A DNA stretch of 64,000 bases. Source: JBGSMF01 sp964651475. GTDB taxonomy: Bacteria > Chloroflexota > Anaerolineae > Fen-1058. The stretch is from assembly GCA_964651475.1 (NCBI GenBank), contig CAZYXV010000003.1, positions 124,001 to 188,000 on the forward strand, read 5' to 3'. The notes under the pieces are model-generated. The model was given only the letters and a program-made list of their open reading frames with translations. It was not told the origin of the DNA and searched no databases. Numbering within the stretch: the stretch's first letter is position 1; the number at the start of each line of letters is the position of its first letter. The position numbers and the translations under genes are program-made. Below, piece after piece: positions 26,943-38,341 of the stretch.

Positions 26943-27993
26943 TTTTCGAGGCCTCCCTCTGATAGGCGTCTCTCAATTCTCTTTCCGATAGGATGCAGCG
27001 GTACGCGCGGCCCACCCCCCCATCGTAAAGGTCAACTGACATCGCCTTACATTCTGGCCGGACGTATTTGCAGCGTTCGGCAAAGCGGCAGCCGGCCGGC
27101 GGGTTTTTAAGGTTGGGCGGCACCCCAGGAATGGCCGTTAGCTTGACGTCCCGCAAACCCTGTTCGGGCACAATGATCGAACCCATGAGACCTTTGGCGT
27201 AAGGGTGGAGCGGATCGAACACCACTTGTTTTGCGGTGCCCTTTTCCACAATCTGCCCCGCGTACATGACCACGATATCATCAACAACGTTGTACAGCAG
27301 CGGAAGTTCGTGCGTGATGAATATCAGCGAACTGATGATGCCATTTTCCATCAAAGCCTTGAGCATCTTGATGACCATCTTTTGCGAAGTGACATCGAGG
27401 GCCGAGGAAGGTTCATCCGCAATCAACACTTTGGGTAAAAGCAAAATAGATACCGCTATCACCGTACGCTGTTTCATGCCGCCAGAAAGCTCGACGGGGT
27501 ATTTTTGCAGCACCTCCACCGGAAGTCCCAGCTTTTCAAACAACTGCCGGGCGCGGTCGTAAATGTCTTTCTTGGTAATGAAAAGGTTGTGAGCCTGAAT
27601 CACGTCCTCGATAAAACTGATGATTTTCTGGGTGGGGTTGAGCGCATTCATCGCGGCCTGGGGGATGTAAGCAATCTCCGAACCCAAGATTGATCTACGA
27701 ATATCGTCGGGCTTCATTCCAGAGATATTGCGCCCATCAATAATGATCTCTCCACTCGTATAGTGCAGCGGCGCAAAGTAATAGCCCATCAGGCTGAGCG
27801 CCAGCGTTGACTTGCCGCAGCCAGATTCTCCCGCAATTCCCAGCGATTTCCCATCTTCGACCTTCAGGGAAACGTGGTCTACCGCATACACATCTTCCCC
27901 AAAGCGGGTGACATATTTTGTCGTCAGTCCCCTAACCTCTAGCATTACGTTTTTTGCCGCTCGTTCCTTGACCTCTAACGTTACATTTGACAT
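26932..27993 (-). CDS. ABC transporter ATP-binding protein, OppD type
   Basis: A 353-residue ATPase: Walker A GESGCGKST, signature LSGGMKQR, Walker B VLIADEPSSALD, His of ITHELPLL, and the C-terminal oligopeptide/dipeptide extension with NLKNPPAGCRFAERCKY, whose cysteines often bind an iron-sulfur cluster in this group. Partner of the OppF-type protein; together they drive the permease pair encoded upstream. The start ATG has only a weak ribosome site and lies ten bases after the OppC-type gene. Confidence 0.92.
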   Translation of the reverse strand: MSNVTLEVKERAAKNVMLEVRGLTTKYVTRFGEDVYAVDHVSLKVEDGKSLGIAGESGCGKSTLALSLMGYYFAPLHYTSGEIIIDGRNISGMKPDDIRRSILGSEIAYIPQAAMNALNPTQKIISFIEDVIQAHNLFITKKDIYDRARQLFEKLGLPVEVLQKYPVELSGGMKQRTVIAVSILLLPKVLIADEPSSALDVTSQKMVIKMLKALMENGIISSLIFITHELPLLYNVVDDIVVMYAGQIVEKGTAKQVVFDPLHPYAKGLMGSIIVPEQGLRDVKLTAIPGVPPNLKNPPAGCRFAERCKYVRPECKAMSVDLYDGGVGRAYRCILSERELRDAYQREASKNAR

Positions 27994-28002
27994 TTCAACC
28001 GC

Positions 28003-29253
28003 CTATTCCCTCAATGCCGGGTTGAATACCTGGTCAAGCCCTGTATTCATCAAGTTCATCGAGAATGCAATCAGGGCGATGACGACGATCACGGGAAAAT
28101 ACGCCCACCATTTTCCCAGGATGTGCGCCTGGTAAATCATTGCCCAGTTCATCATTAACCCCAAAGTTGGCACCTCAGTCGTTCGAGGTCCCAAACCCAG
28201 GATGGATAACCCGGCCTCCGTCAGAATCCCGATGGAAATTTGCAAAATCAGCGCCATCACAACATAAGAGGCAATGTAAGGCAGGATATCGGTGAGGATG
28301 ATGTAAGCAATCGAGTGCCCGGATAATTTCGACAAATTGACATGATCGCGATTCCGCAGCGAAACCACTTGCGCCCGCACGGCCCTGGCCGTCCATATCC
28401 AGGAGGTGAACCCGATCACCACGGCGACGGTAAAGGGGCCGCGTTGTTCCTGCCCGATGCTGAAGGAGATCAGGATCAACAATACAAAAGAGGGGATGAC
28501 GGTAAAGAGATTGGTGATAAACATAATGACGTCATCCACCAGGCCGCCGATATAGCCTGCCAGCAATCCCAGCGTCAAACCGATCAAGGTGGCGGTGATA
28601 CCGGCGACAAAACCAATCTGCAGCGATACGCGGGTGGCCGCAATCATCTCCGTCAACACATCCCTACCAAAGTTGTCGGTTCCAAGCGGCAACACCCGTA
28701 CGTTTGGTACCTGGCCGATATTCACGTAATCAGATTGTGCGACAGAACTTGTCTCCTCCAGGGCACCCGTTTCCGCGTTTTTTACTGCAATGATCGCCCC
28801 CTCTGTTGATAAAAGTCCCTGGAGCGAGGCATTGAGCCGAATATAGTAATTTCGCTTGGCATTGGTCATCCCGGCAATATTCGCCTTGGGGTCATAATTG
28901 TTCTCCCACAGATTCAAGAGTTGTTCGGTATTGTTGATATCAATCTCGTTTTCAGGAATCCCGTCTGCCACAAGCCAATCCTTCAGGGCAAGGCGGTCAT
29001 CGTTGCTCAACTTGCTGGCAATGCGCTTTGCAGCGGCATTATCCAGATTAAGTATGTATTTAGTGGAACCAATGCTGTCATAAGCACTCACATAAATCCC
29101 CGGTGGAAAAAAAGTACCCTGAGCGATAATTGCCAATGGAGCGTCTCTTATGATCATCGGATAAATGATCACAATCAACAGAATGGCCATAAAAATGGAA
29201 AAACCGACAACAAATTTACCGGAACGAAAAACTTGTTGGATGGTATGTTTCAT
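28003..29253 (-). CDS. ABC transporter permease, OppC type, with large outer loop
   Basis: A 416-residue inner-membrane subunit. After the first helix (about 16-33) comes a hydrophilic stretch of about 150 residues expected outside the membrane. The transport domain then follows: LGTDNFGRDVLTEMIAATRVSLQIGF, a GGLVDDVIMFITNLF coupling region, and RAVRAQVVSLRNRDHV, the EAA-like loop contacting the ATPase. The large first loop is longer than in OppC of model species and is seen in some oligosaccharide transporters. AAGG precedes the ATG. It lies between the OppB- and OppD-type genes. Confidence 0.9.
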   Translation of the reverse strand: MKHTIQQVFRSGKFVVGFSIFMAILLIVIIYPMIIRDAPLAIIAQGTFFPPGIYVSAYDSIGSTKYILNLDNAAAKRIASKLSNDDRLALKDWLVADGIPENEIDINNTEQLLNLWENNYDPKANIAGMTNAKRNYYIRLNASLQGLLSTEGAIIAVKNAETGALEETSSVAQSDYVNIGQVPNVRVLPLGTDNFGRDVLTEMIAATRVSLQIGFVAGITATLIGLTLGLLAGYIGGLVDDVIMFITNLFTVIPSFVLLILISFSIGQEQRGPFTVAVVIGFTSWIWTARAVRAQVVSLRNRDHVNLSKLSGHSIAYIILTDILPYIASYVVMALILQISIGILTEAGLSILGLGPRTTEVPTLGLMMNWAMIYQAHILGKWWAYFPVIVVIALIAFSMNLMNTGLDQVFNPALRE

Positions 29254-29286
29254 GACAGCACCCTTCCTACGTTCGCAGAGCGAACG

Positions 29287-30291
29287 TCAATCCGCCTGCG
29301 CCGCTTTGATGCGCGGGTCAATGACGCCGTAAAGGATTTCGATGGCAAAGTTTGCAATCAGTACCATCACCGTGACGATCAATGCGGAGGCTGAGATCAG
29401 CGGATAATCCCCTCCCATGACGGCGCTAAAGAGCGTGGTGCCAAGTCCTGGATAACTAAAAATAGTCTCCGCCACCAACGCGCCGCCGACCATGGTGCCG
29501 ATGGATAACGCCAGACCTGTTATTTGCGGAAGCATGGCATTCCGAAATACGTAACCGACGATTTTTCGATCCGGGATTCCCAGGAACCGGCTGTATTTCA
29601 CATAATCCGCGTTCAGCTCATAGATGGACATGGAACGCATGCCGATCGCCTGACCGCCGATGGCGATCAACACGATTGACCAGAATGGCAATTGATAATG
29701 CACAATCACAGACCATATAAAATTCCAGCTAAAGTTGGGGATCAGGTCAAATCCATATCCCCCCGAGGTTGGAAACCATTCCAGGCCGACTCCAAAAATG
29801 ACTAGCAGAATGACGGCCATGCCAAATGCCGGGAGGCTGCTGACAAAAATACTGATGGGCAAGAGCACTCTATCAAAGTTCCCCTTGAGATAAGCCGCCA
29901 ACGCGCCCAGTGTGTTCCCGATCAACCAGCCGACAATGATCGCCGGAAACTGTAGACATATCGTCCACCAGATGGAAGCTCCCAGAACGGCCGCCACTGT
30001 TCTGGGATATTGGCTGAACGAGAAACCAAAATCACCCCGCACCACATTTCTCACATAGATGAAAAATTGCTCGTATAGGGGTCTGTTGGTGCCAAACAGC
30101 TCCACGTATTGCTGATAAATCGCTTGGACTCCGGTCGCATTGCTCATACCTTGGGCAAACCTGGCTACGATGGCCGCCACAGGGTCTCCCGGCATTAGGC
30201 GGGGTAGGAGGAAATTCAGTATGAAGGCGAAAACAAAAGTGATCAGGAACCAACCCAGTTTGTTGAGGAAATACTTGCGGTATCCTTTCAA
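29287..30291 (-). CDS. ABC transporter permease, OppB type
   Basis: About 334 residues with six membrane helices; first helix at WFLITFVFAFILNFLLPRLMPGDP, a typical OppB/DppB start. The EAA-like loop is seen near MSIYELNADYVKYSRFLGIPDRK. Start chosen at TTG (30291) because GGGAGG lies seven bases upstream; the longer frame begins with another TTG that overlaps this site. It follows the binding-protein gene after a strong hairpin, an arrangement that commonly yields more binding protein than permease. Confidence 0.88.
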   Translation of the reverse strand: MKGYRKYFLNKLGWFLITFVFAFILNFLLPRLMPGDPVAAIVARFAQGMSNATGVQAIYQQYVELFGTNRPLYEQFFIYVRNVVRGDFGFSFSQYPRTVAAVLGASIWWTICLQFPAIIVGWLIGNTLGALAAYLKGNFDRVLLPISIFVSSLPAFGMAVILLVIFGVGLEWFPTSGGYGFDLIPNFSWNFIWSVIVHYQLPFWSIVLIAIGGQAIGMRSMSIYELNADYVKYSRFLGIPDRKIVGYVFRNAMLPQITGLALSIGTMVGGALVAETIFSYPGLGTTLFSAVMGGDYPLISASALIVTVMVLIANFAIEILYGVIDPRIKAAQAD

Positions 30292-30317
30292 CGCAGCACC
30301 TCCCGCTAACAATAGTC

Positions 30318-30351
30318 AACAGCCATGTTCCACATTTGGAACATGGCTGTT
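30318..30351 (-). promoter_or_regulatory. Intercistronic hairpin between binding-protein and permease genes
   Basis: A perfect 14-pair stem with a six-base loop lies between the binding-protein stop and the permease start. No U-run follows in the direction of transcription, so it more likely protects the upstream message or partially attenuates transcription than ends it. Confidence 0.6.
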
Positions 30352-30367
30352 TTGAGTAGATTAGTGT

Positions 30368-32284
<1,917 letters not shown>

Positions 32285-32388
32285 TTTTATTCTCCTCTTT
32301 TTGATTTGGATATGAAAGAAATATAGACCTGCGCTCATTAGAATAGGACTTGCATTAAACTTGCCCTATACCCACCTCCTTCTCACAA

Positions 32389-33381
32389 TCAACTTGATTG
32401 GCGAATGACCAACTCGGTCGGCAAAATAATCCGGCGAGGGGATGAATCTGGATTTTCGATCACGTCAATGAGCGTCTCAACCGCGAGCGCGCCTGCTCTT
32501 TGGATGGGTTGGCGAACGGTGGTCAAAGGTGGCTCTGTGTGGTCCGCAAACGGCATATTGTCAAAGCCGACTACAGCCACATCTTCGGGGATACGCCGGC
32601 CGGCTTCGCGCAGGGCGCGCATCGCGCCAATCGCCATTGCATCGCTGGCGGCAAAGACAGCATCCGGCAACCTGGGCAACAACTGCCGCATGGCCTCGTA
32701 ACCGCCCGCCTCGGAAAAGCTCCCATCGGCGATCAAACCAGGATCGGCAAGTCCCCACTCGCGCAAAGCCGCGCGGTAACCTTCCAGGCGGTCGAGGCCG
32801 GCGATCATACTTTGGGGGCCTGTGATCGTTGCGATTTGGCGCCGCCCTGCGCGAAGCAAATAATTCACTGCCTGCCGGGCGCTCTCTTGATTGTCCACAT
32901 CAACATAGCTCAGTTCAGGATTGGAAGGGTGCCGCCCGATCATAATGAAATGCAAGTTGGATTCCAACAGCGATTCGATCAATGGATCGTCAATCATGCT
33001 GGAAGCCACAATCACGCCATCAATCAACCCATTGTACAAAATCTGATTGACCATCTGGCGTTCATATTCAGGCTCGGCCAGCCAGAGCATAACCGTATGC
33101 TTGTTCGCATTGCAGGCTGAAGCCACACCCTGGATCAAAAGGGGGAAATACGGATCGGTGAAGAGGCGAGACACTCCCATCGGAATCACCAGACCCAGCA
33201 CATGTGTCCGACCGGCCACCAGGCTGCGCGCTGCCAGGTTGGGGTGATAGTTCAACTGGCGGATAATGGCCAAAACTTTTTCACGGGTCTTTTCACTTAC
33301 GTGGGGGTCATCGTTAATCACCCGCGAGACGGTGGAACGCGACGTACTACTTAGTTTGGCGATTTCCTCAAGTGTTGCCAT
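32389..33381 (-). CDS. LacI-family transcriptional regulator (CebR-like)
   Basis: A 330-residue repressor: helix-turn-helix at residues 3-22 (LEEIAKLSSTSRSTVSRVIND), hinge helix NLAARSLVAGRTHVLG, and a periplasmic-binding-protein-like effector domain. The two palindromes upstream contain GGGA/TCCC half-sites like the TGGGAGCGCTCCCA site known for CebR of actinobacteria, a cellobiose/cellotriose-responsive repressor. It is therefore likely that this protein represses itself and the downstream sugar genes until an imported disaccharide binds. It is the first gene of the locus. AAAAGG lies before the ATG. Confidence 0.9.
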   Translation of the reverse strand: MATLEEIAKLSSTSRSTVSRVINDDPHVSEKTREKVLAIIRQLNYHPNLAARSLVAGRTHVLGLVIPMGVSRLFTDPYFPLLIQGVASACNANKHTVMLWLAEPEYERQMVNQILYNGLIDGVIVASSMIDDPLIESLLESNLHFIMIGRHPSNPELSYVDVDNQESARQAVNYLLRAGRRQIATITGPQSMIAGLDRLEGYRAALREWGLADPGLIADGSFSEAGGYEAMRQLLPRLPDAVFAASDAMAIGAMRALREAGRRIPEDVAVVGFDNMPFADHTEPPLTTVRQPIQRAGALAVETLIDVIENPDSSPRRIILPTELVIRQSS

Positions 33382-33390
33382 CCGAACCTT

Positions 33391-33407
33391 TTCGGGAGCG
33401 TTCCCAA
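33391..33407. promoter_or_regulatory. LacI-type operator O1
   Basis: Palindromic core GGGAGCGTTCCC at 33394-33405, lying 13 bases upstream of the regulator start codon, between promoter and gene. A repressor here would block elongation or promoter escape. Confidence 0.6.
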
Positions 33408-33515
33408 CAATTTCCGAAAAACATTCACTTTATGTAGCGAGGCGCTTGACCACTTTCGAGTCGCAAAACGGACAACATGCATCAAGCAGGGTATTGATTC
33501 GAGAAAAACCGACCT

Positions 33516-33539
33516 TAATATGGGAACGCTCCCATATTA
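33516..33539. promoter_or_regulatory. LacI-type operator O2 overlapping the promoter
   Basis: A 24-base palindrome with 10-base perfect arms (TAATATGGGA and complement) around ACGC. Its core matches O1 and it covers part of the -10 element, so bound repressor would exclude RNA polymerase. Confidence 0.75.
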
Positions 33540-33564
33540 TAAGAAAAAAAATCGTTTTTGTCAA
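33536..33564 (-). promoter_or_regulatory. Consensus sigma-70 promoter of the sugar locus
   Basis: On the minus strand TTGACA (33564-33559), a 17-base spacer with a T-run, and TATAAT (33541-33536): both hexamers match the consensus exactly. It points to the LacI-type gene and the co-directional genes beyond. Confidence 0.85.
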
Positions 33565-33594
33565 GAGCCAAATTTTTGTTTTGAGGGCTCTGTA

Positions 33595-35004
33595 TCACCC
33601 TGAGTGGCCCAAGTTGCCGCGCGCCGCCGAGACTAGCGCGCCTAGCACCGCAATGCCGCTTGCCACCCGAAAACTAGCGCCCACGCCATCAAAGAGCGCT
33701 GTGGCCGAACCACTGGCCTGCCCACGCGCTGCAACGGTTGTAAAAATCGCGCCGGCCAATCCAACGCCCAGCACCATGCCCACGTTGCGCGCGGTAGCCA
33801 AAATACCGGCGGCAATCCCCTGCCGGTGACGCGGCGCCGACCCCATCAGCGCGCTGGTGTTGGGTGAAATGAATATTCCCGTGCCCAGGCCGGCGACGGC
33901 AAGCCCGATCACGATGCTATGCGTGGAGGAGGTGGCCCCAAGCTGCGATAACAAGAACAGTCCCAACGCCAGAATCGCCATTCCCAGCGTGCCCAGCAGC
34001 CGAGAGCCGATTCGGTCAGATAGCGTTCCGCTGACTGGCGCGGCAATCGCCATAATCAATGGTTGAGCGGTGAGAATCTGGCCAGCTTCGGCTATCCCCG
34101 AACCGCGCCCCTGGATTAGATAAAATGGCAACAAAAAGGTCACGCTGTAGAGACAAATATAGTTCGCTAACGCGCTAGCAGTCGCGGCCGAAAAAAGGCG
34201 GCTGTGAAACAAGCTCATGTCAAGCATCGGATGCGGCGCGCGCCGCTCGATAAAAAAGAACGCGCTCAATAGCGCCACGCCCATCGCCAACAACGCCAAG
34301 GTGGCCGGCGCTGCCCAGCCCCACTCAGACCCACGATTCAATCCAAGCAGCACTGCCACGAGTCCAGCTACAAAGGTGACAGCGCCAGGCAGATCAAATG
34401 GCTCAGCGTGTTCAGCCGGCGCATCGAGTGGGATAAAGCGCACGCTAAAAAACAAGGCCAATAAGCCCACCGGCACATTGATATAAAAAACAGACCGCCA
34501 TCCCAATTGCGCCGTGAGCCACCCGCCCAGCGACGGGCCAACAGTCAAACCCAGATAGGTCATTGTGGCTTGTAGCCCGAGCACCTGGCCGCGTTGGGCT
34601 GGCGGAAAGTTCTTGGTCAAAATTGCCGGCGAGTTGGCATACAGCATGGCCGCACCAATGGCCTGAATTGCCCGAAACGTAATCAGCGCAGCAGGCGACC
34701 ACGCCCATCCGCATAGCGCCGAGCTGAGCACAAACACCCAAAAGCCAGCTACGTACACCAGTTTGTGCCCACGCATATCACCCAGACGTCCCACACTAAG
34801 CAACAAACCGCTTACAACCAACAAGTAAATCGTTACTACCCATTGAATTGTAGCAACGTTGCTACCGTAGCTTTGCCGGACGATGGGCAAAACGACATTC
34901 ACTACACTGCCATCCAATGCAGACATGAATGTGCCAGTGCCAACGGCGAACAATATCCACCACTTGCGCCCCAATCCAGTCTCTACAATATCCACGTTGT
35001 TCAT
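33595..35004 (-). CDS. MFS transporter, EmrB/QacA drug-efflux type
   Basis: A 469-residue transporter with 14 predicted helices. TFMSALDGSVVNVVLP at the first helix, RLGDMRGHKLVYVAGF (motif A) and a helix-5 motif C region (YLGLTVGPSLGGWL) are typical of proton-driven DHA2 exporters. The substrate is unknown. ATG at 35004 with AAAAGGG upstream is chosen; the longer frame has no ribosome site. It ends 30 bases before the consensus promoter of the sugar locus, on the same strand, so it could read through into that locus. Confidence 0.85.
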   Translation of the reverse strand: MNNVDIVETGLGRKWWILFAVGTGTFMSALDGSVVNVVLPIVRQSYGSNVATIQWVVTIYLLVVSGLLLSVGRLGDMRGHKLVYVAGFWVFVLSSALCGWAWSPAALITFRAIQAIGAAMLYANSPAILTKNFPPAQRGQVLGLQATMTYLGLTVGPSLGGWLTAQLGWRSVFYINVPVGLLALFFSVRFIPLDAPAEHAEPFDLPGAVTFVAGLVAVLLGLNRGSEWGWAAPATLALLAMGVALLSAFFFIERRAPHPMLDMSLFHSRLFSAATASALANYICLYSVTFLLPFYLIQGRGSGIAEAGQILTAQPLIMAIAAPVSGTLSDRIGSRLLGTLGMAILALGLFLLSQLGATSSTHSIVIGLAVAGLGTGIFISPNTSALMGSAPRHRQGIAAGILATARNVGMVLGVGLAGAIFTTVAARGQASGSATALFDGVGASFRVASGIAVLGALVSAARGNLGHSG

Positions 35005-35140
35005 TGTTCCCTTTTCATAACCAGTGTGCAATTTGCATCGCGTCATAGATTTCCAGAATGACGCGCAAGGAACGATCTCTGAATCTTGACACATTTAACG
35101 AATTTCGTCACGCAGTCTCAGTAGATGCAGAATCTCGTTC

Positions 35141-35187
35141 GTAGTAACCGCTTTAGCGGTTCTTTCGACGGCTAAAGCCGTTACTAC
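35141..35187. repeat. Dispersed hairpin repeat (TAGTAAC-GCTTTAGC type)
   Basis: The arms GTAGTAACCGCTTTAGCGG and its near-complement flank a short spacer; each arm is itself palindromic. The same type in diverged form makes up the tandem array at 62216-62664. The spacer 35005-35434 holds no recognisable gene; 35280-35320 resembles another degenerate repeat. Confidence 0.6.
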
Positions 35188-35434
35188 AAACCCAAAATTG
35201 GATCTGCTGAGTCTATCCGTGTTTCACTCAAGCCCGGGATGCGCGGCCACGATCATCGTTTCGACCATGTCACTCGAACGGGGACGCAGACACAAAGCGC
35301 GCAGATTTTCGCAGATAAAAGCCAAAGTCGGATGCGCTATCCAATGTGTGCAATGCATTGCTCACAGATCGCGTGTTGTACTATCCGGCTCCCGCTCAAA
35401 ACGGCATCCTGCCAAGATGGCGCAAAAACCAGGT

Positions 35435-37069
35435 TTACGGATACAGCGCGATATACTGCACCGTGCCGCTCCCATTGTTGGCAACCCACAAGCGACGACC
35501 ATCAAAGGCCAACGCCGCCGGGCGCGAGCCGACCGAGATGGTCTGCTCGATCTCGCCGCTGTCTGGATCAATCGCCTGCACGGTGTCCAGATCAGCATTG
35601 GCCATCCACACCAGCTTGCCGTCATAGGCCAGCGCCGAGGCCGCGCCGCCGGTCTCTATCGTGTGCACTACCTCGTTAGTCGCCAGGTCATACGCCATCA
35701 CTGCCCACGCCGCTATCCACAGCCGCGCGCCATCGCTCGCCATCGGGCCAGGCGGCACATCCACGTATGTATCCCGATACTTGCCTGTGACTGGATCAAA
35801 GGCGGTGATAGCTCCCTCGTCGGTCCCGACCCACATCCACGCGCCGTCAAACAACATGTATCGAGGCAGCCAGCCTACCGTTTGCGACATCACCACGCGA
35901 GCGGTCGCCACGTCCACAGCCCGCACGGTATCATCGCCCGCCGCGGCCCACACTTGCTTATGTACTGGATCGTAGGCCAATGCCGCCCCGGTCATACATT
36001 CCGGGCAGGCCCCCAGGTTGAGCGGTGGAGCTGTCCAGCCTGTGTCCGGTTCAATGGACTGCACGCTGCCCAGCTTGCCCAACAACACCCACAATCGCTG
36101 GCCGTCGAAAACCAGATTGTCCGCCGTGTCGCCCGGCGTCTCTGCCGGGCAGCGCCCCACGCGAATCGGCACGCCCATCTCGCCGGTCTCTGGATCAATC
36201 GCAAGCACCATGTTGCCATACGGGTCTTGGGCATCCGTGTGCAAAACCCACATCCGCCGCCCATCGTAGGCCAGCGCCGCCGGATGTGCGCCAACCGCAA
36301 AGACAGTCGTGTGCCAGTTCAATGCCGGCGGCAACGCGGTGATGACTGCGGTTGCAGTGACGGCAAGCGGGCTAAAGAGTTGCCCCCACGTGCGCAGATT
36401 CACGATTCCATTTGCCTCCAGTCCATTGGCTGATTGAAAACGCTGTACTGCGGATTGAGTCTGTGTCCTATAAGCGCCGGATTCCCACTCTGGGCCGCCG
36501 GGGGTCAGGTAGCCCAGTGATGCTAACCGAAAGTGCAAGAACTGGTCATCGCACAATAGCAAGGTAGAGTTGATGGACAGGTCGTGGCCTGGAAAGGGCA
36601 ATGGCAACACGTAACGCACAGCCTGCTCACTCCACAGCCGTTCTCGCGTCACCGCGTCAACAATCCCATCCGCCGGCAGACGATTGAGGTGCTGAAAATG
36701 CTGCACAGCGGCTTGGGTTTGTGCGCCAAAGATGCCATCCAACGCGCCAACTTCGGCGTAGCCCAAATCGCTCATGCGCTGCTGCACATGCAAGACATCC
36801 GCGCCATGCAAAGGCGGGTCTTGGAACGAAAGCGTTCGCGCGACGGGCGTGGGGGTATTGGTAGATATTGGGGCCTGGGCAGGCACGCACGTCGGCTGCG
36901 ACGCGGGGATTGTTACAGGTGCAACAGTCGCCAGCGTGGCGATAGCCGGTATGGATGTGGTCACAACCGGTGTTGGGGCGGATAAAGAACCGCAAGCGCT
37001 CATAGTCCAAACCGCGCTCAGCAAAAGCGCCAACCTGACCAGACCAGCGTTGCGTACGCGCTGAAGCAT
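35435..37069 (-). CDS. Lipoprotein with two peptidoglycan-binding domains and a beta-propeller
   Basis: A 544-residue exported protein. The signal peptide ends in TMSAC with lipidated Cys26, followed by a Thr/Pro/Val linker to about residue 80. Two PG_binding_1-like modules follow (about 85-150, DVLHVQQRMSDLGY...DGIFGAQTQAAVQHFQ, and about 165-235). The C-terminal 300 residues contain YVTN/NHL-type propeller blades with repeated ALAYDGRRLWV and V.AIDP.TGE units. It probably sits on the cell surface attached to the wall; the ligand is unknown. It reads alone on the minus strand. Confidence 0.8.
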   Translation of the reverse strand: MLQRVRNAGLVRLALLLSAVWTMSACGSLSAPTPVVTTSIPAIATLATVAPVTIPASQPTCVPAQAPISTNTPTPVARTLSFQDPPLHGADVLHVQQRMSDLGYAEVGALDGIFGAQTQAAVQHFQHLNRLPADGIVDAVTRERLWSEQAVRYVLPLPFPGHDLSINSTLLLCDDQFLHFRLASLGYLTPGGPEWESGAYRTQTQSAVQRFQSANGLEANGIVNLRTWGQLFSPLAVTATAVITALPPALNWHTTVFAVGAHPAALAYDGRRMWVLHTDAQDPYGNMVLAIDPETGEMGVPIRVGRCPAETPGDTADNLVFDGQRLWVLLGKLGSVQSIEPDTGWTAPPLNLGACPECMTGAALAYDPVHKQVWAAAGDDTVRAVDVATARVVMSQTVGWLPRYMLFDGAWMWVGTDEGAITAFDPVTGKYRDTYVDVPPGPMASDGARLWIAAWAVMAYDLATNEVVHTIETGGAASALAYDGKLVWMANADLDTVQAIDPDSGEIEQTISVGSRPAALAFDGRRLWVANNGSGTVQYIALYP

Positions 37070-37148
37070 AGCTTACCCATTATCACACTGCTTATCCAAA
37101 CAAAAATCCTTCCTGGAGCTCAACCAGCAGATGGGGAGGCGGCGCGCA

Positions 37149-38261
37149 TCACCCGTGATACAACCCTGCCCGACGCAAGCGTTGCAGCAGCGAAGAGCGC
37201 CGGCGATACTGTCCACACAAGTGATTCACACGTTCCTGGAAAACTTGGTCCTGATGCTGATGCACCGCCAACTCGTGCAACTTGCCCAGTAGCCGCGTCG
37301 CTTCATCGTATCCCTTGGCCGTGTACAGTTGAATCTGCTCCTCAACCGCTTGCCACATTTCGGCCTCGCGGTGCGCCAGTTCTTCCATCTCCCTGATGCG
37401 TTTCGCCTCAGCTTCCTGCGCGCGCCGTTGGGCTTGGCGCTCGCGTTCTTGTTCGGCCTCGGTTTCCAGTTGTTCGATGGTGCGACGTGGTTTTTCGTCG
37501 CGCTGCGGAACACCCGTCATTTTGTTCAAGCGCTGGTTTAGCTCAACGGACAGGTGCGGCTCGCCCTGCGCCAAACGCATCAAGAATGCCTCGCACTCTT
37601 GGCGTGATAGCTGCGCAATGGCCTGGCGCACATCCACTTCCTCCCTGGCCGGTGGACGGCTCGACTTGGCCGCCACTTGAATCAGATGCTCGTCTACCTC
37701 GAACACATCCACGAATGCCTGCAATGCTGGCGAGAGCTTGTGCAAGCCGGGCGGCACAGGCGGTTCGAGCTCCGTCTCGCCGGCATACTCGCCTTCCAGA
37801 TCGACGGCCTTGAGCCAGGCCAGATACAGCACGCGATAATCCTGATTCAAAATCTCTTCACGCAGTCCGACTAGCCTATCCAAAATTCCTTCACCATCAA
37901 TCCAACCACCGCCCTCTTCTTCGTGCAGATCAATATTCAAAACCACGTAATCCCCCACAGCCGCAAAGGACACGCGGTCCTCGACGCCATACGGCTGCAC
38001 CGCTTGCAAATCTATCAGCGCTTTGGGGAAGCGAAACATCAACTGCCGATCCCCCCAGTTCGCCAGGTAGAGCATGGCATCATAGTGCTTGGCCAGCAGT
38101 TCCTCTGGAGCACGACGAAGCCCACCCCCAAAGCTATAGGTAAATGTAGCTCGCCGGGGATGTGGATACACACGACTCGAGAGACTGGCAACAGCCTCTT
38201 GTTCCTCGGGCGTCAATGGCCGATCAATCGCTTGAAATTCGTAATACTGATATTCGCTCAT
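37149..38261 (-). CDS. Conserved protein of unknown function with long coiled coil
   Basis: A 370-residue soluble protein. The N-terminal half (MSEYQYYEFQAIDRPLTPEEQ, an RRATFTYSFGGGLRRAPEELLAKHYDAMLYLANWGDRQL region) resembles proteins I have seen only as conserved hypotheticals in Chloroflexota and cyanobacteria. The section at about 265-320 is Glu/Arg/Gln-rich and predicted to be coiled coil, then a short helical end. No catalytic motif is recognised. No partner gene is adjacent: a lipoprotein gene lies downstream and a pseudogene region upstream. Confidence 0.65.
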   Translation of the reverse strand: MSEYQYYEFQAIDRPLTPEEQEAVASLSSRVYPHPRRATFTYSFGGGLRRAPEELLAKHYDAMLYLANWGDRQLMFRFPKALIDLQAVQPYGVEDRVSFAAVGDYVVLNIDLHEEEGGGWIDGEGILDRLVGLREEILNQDYRVLYLAWLKAVDLEGEYAGETELEPPVPPGLHKLSPALQAFVDVFEVDEHLIQVAAKSSRPPAREEVDVRQAIAQLSRQECEAFLMRLAQGEPHLSVELNQRLNKMTGVPQRDEKPRRTIEQLETEAEQERERQAQRRAQEAEAKRIREMEELAHREAEMWQAVEEQIQLYTAKGYDEATRLLGKLHELAVHQHQDQVFQERVNHLCGQYRRRSSLLQRLRRAGLYHG

Positions 38262-38293
38262 TATAACATCTTCTCCATTGTATCACACAGCCC

Positions 38294-38332
38294 AAAACAA
38301 AACCATCCCGCTCTCATTTGAGAAGCGGGATG
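38294..38332 (-). terminator. Rho-independent terminator of the degraded gene
   Basis: CATCCCGCT...AGCGGGATG forms a stem with one bulged base; on the minus strand it is followed by GGTTTTGTTTTG. It lies just after the remnant gene and before the unknown coiled-coil gene. Confidence 0.6.
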
Positions 38333-38341
38333 CTGCCTCAG

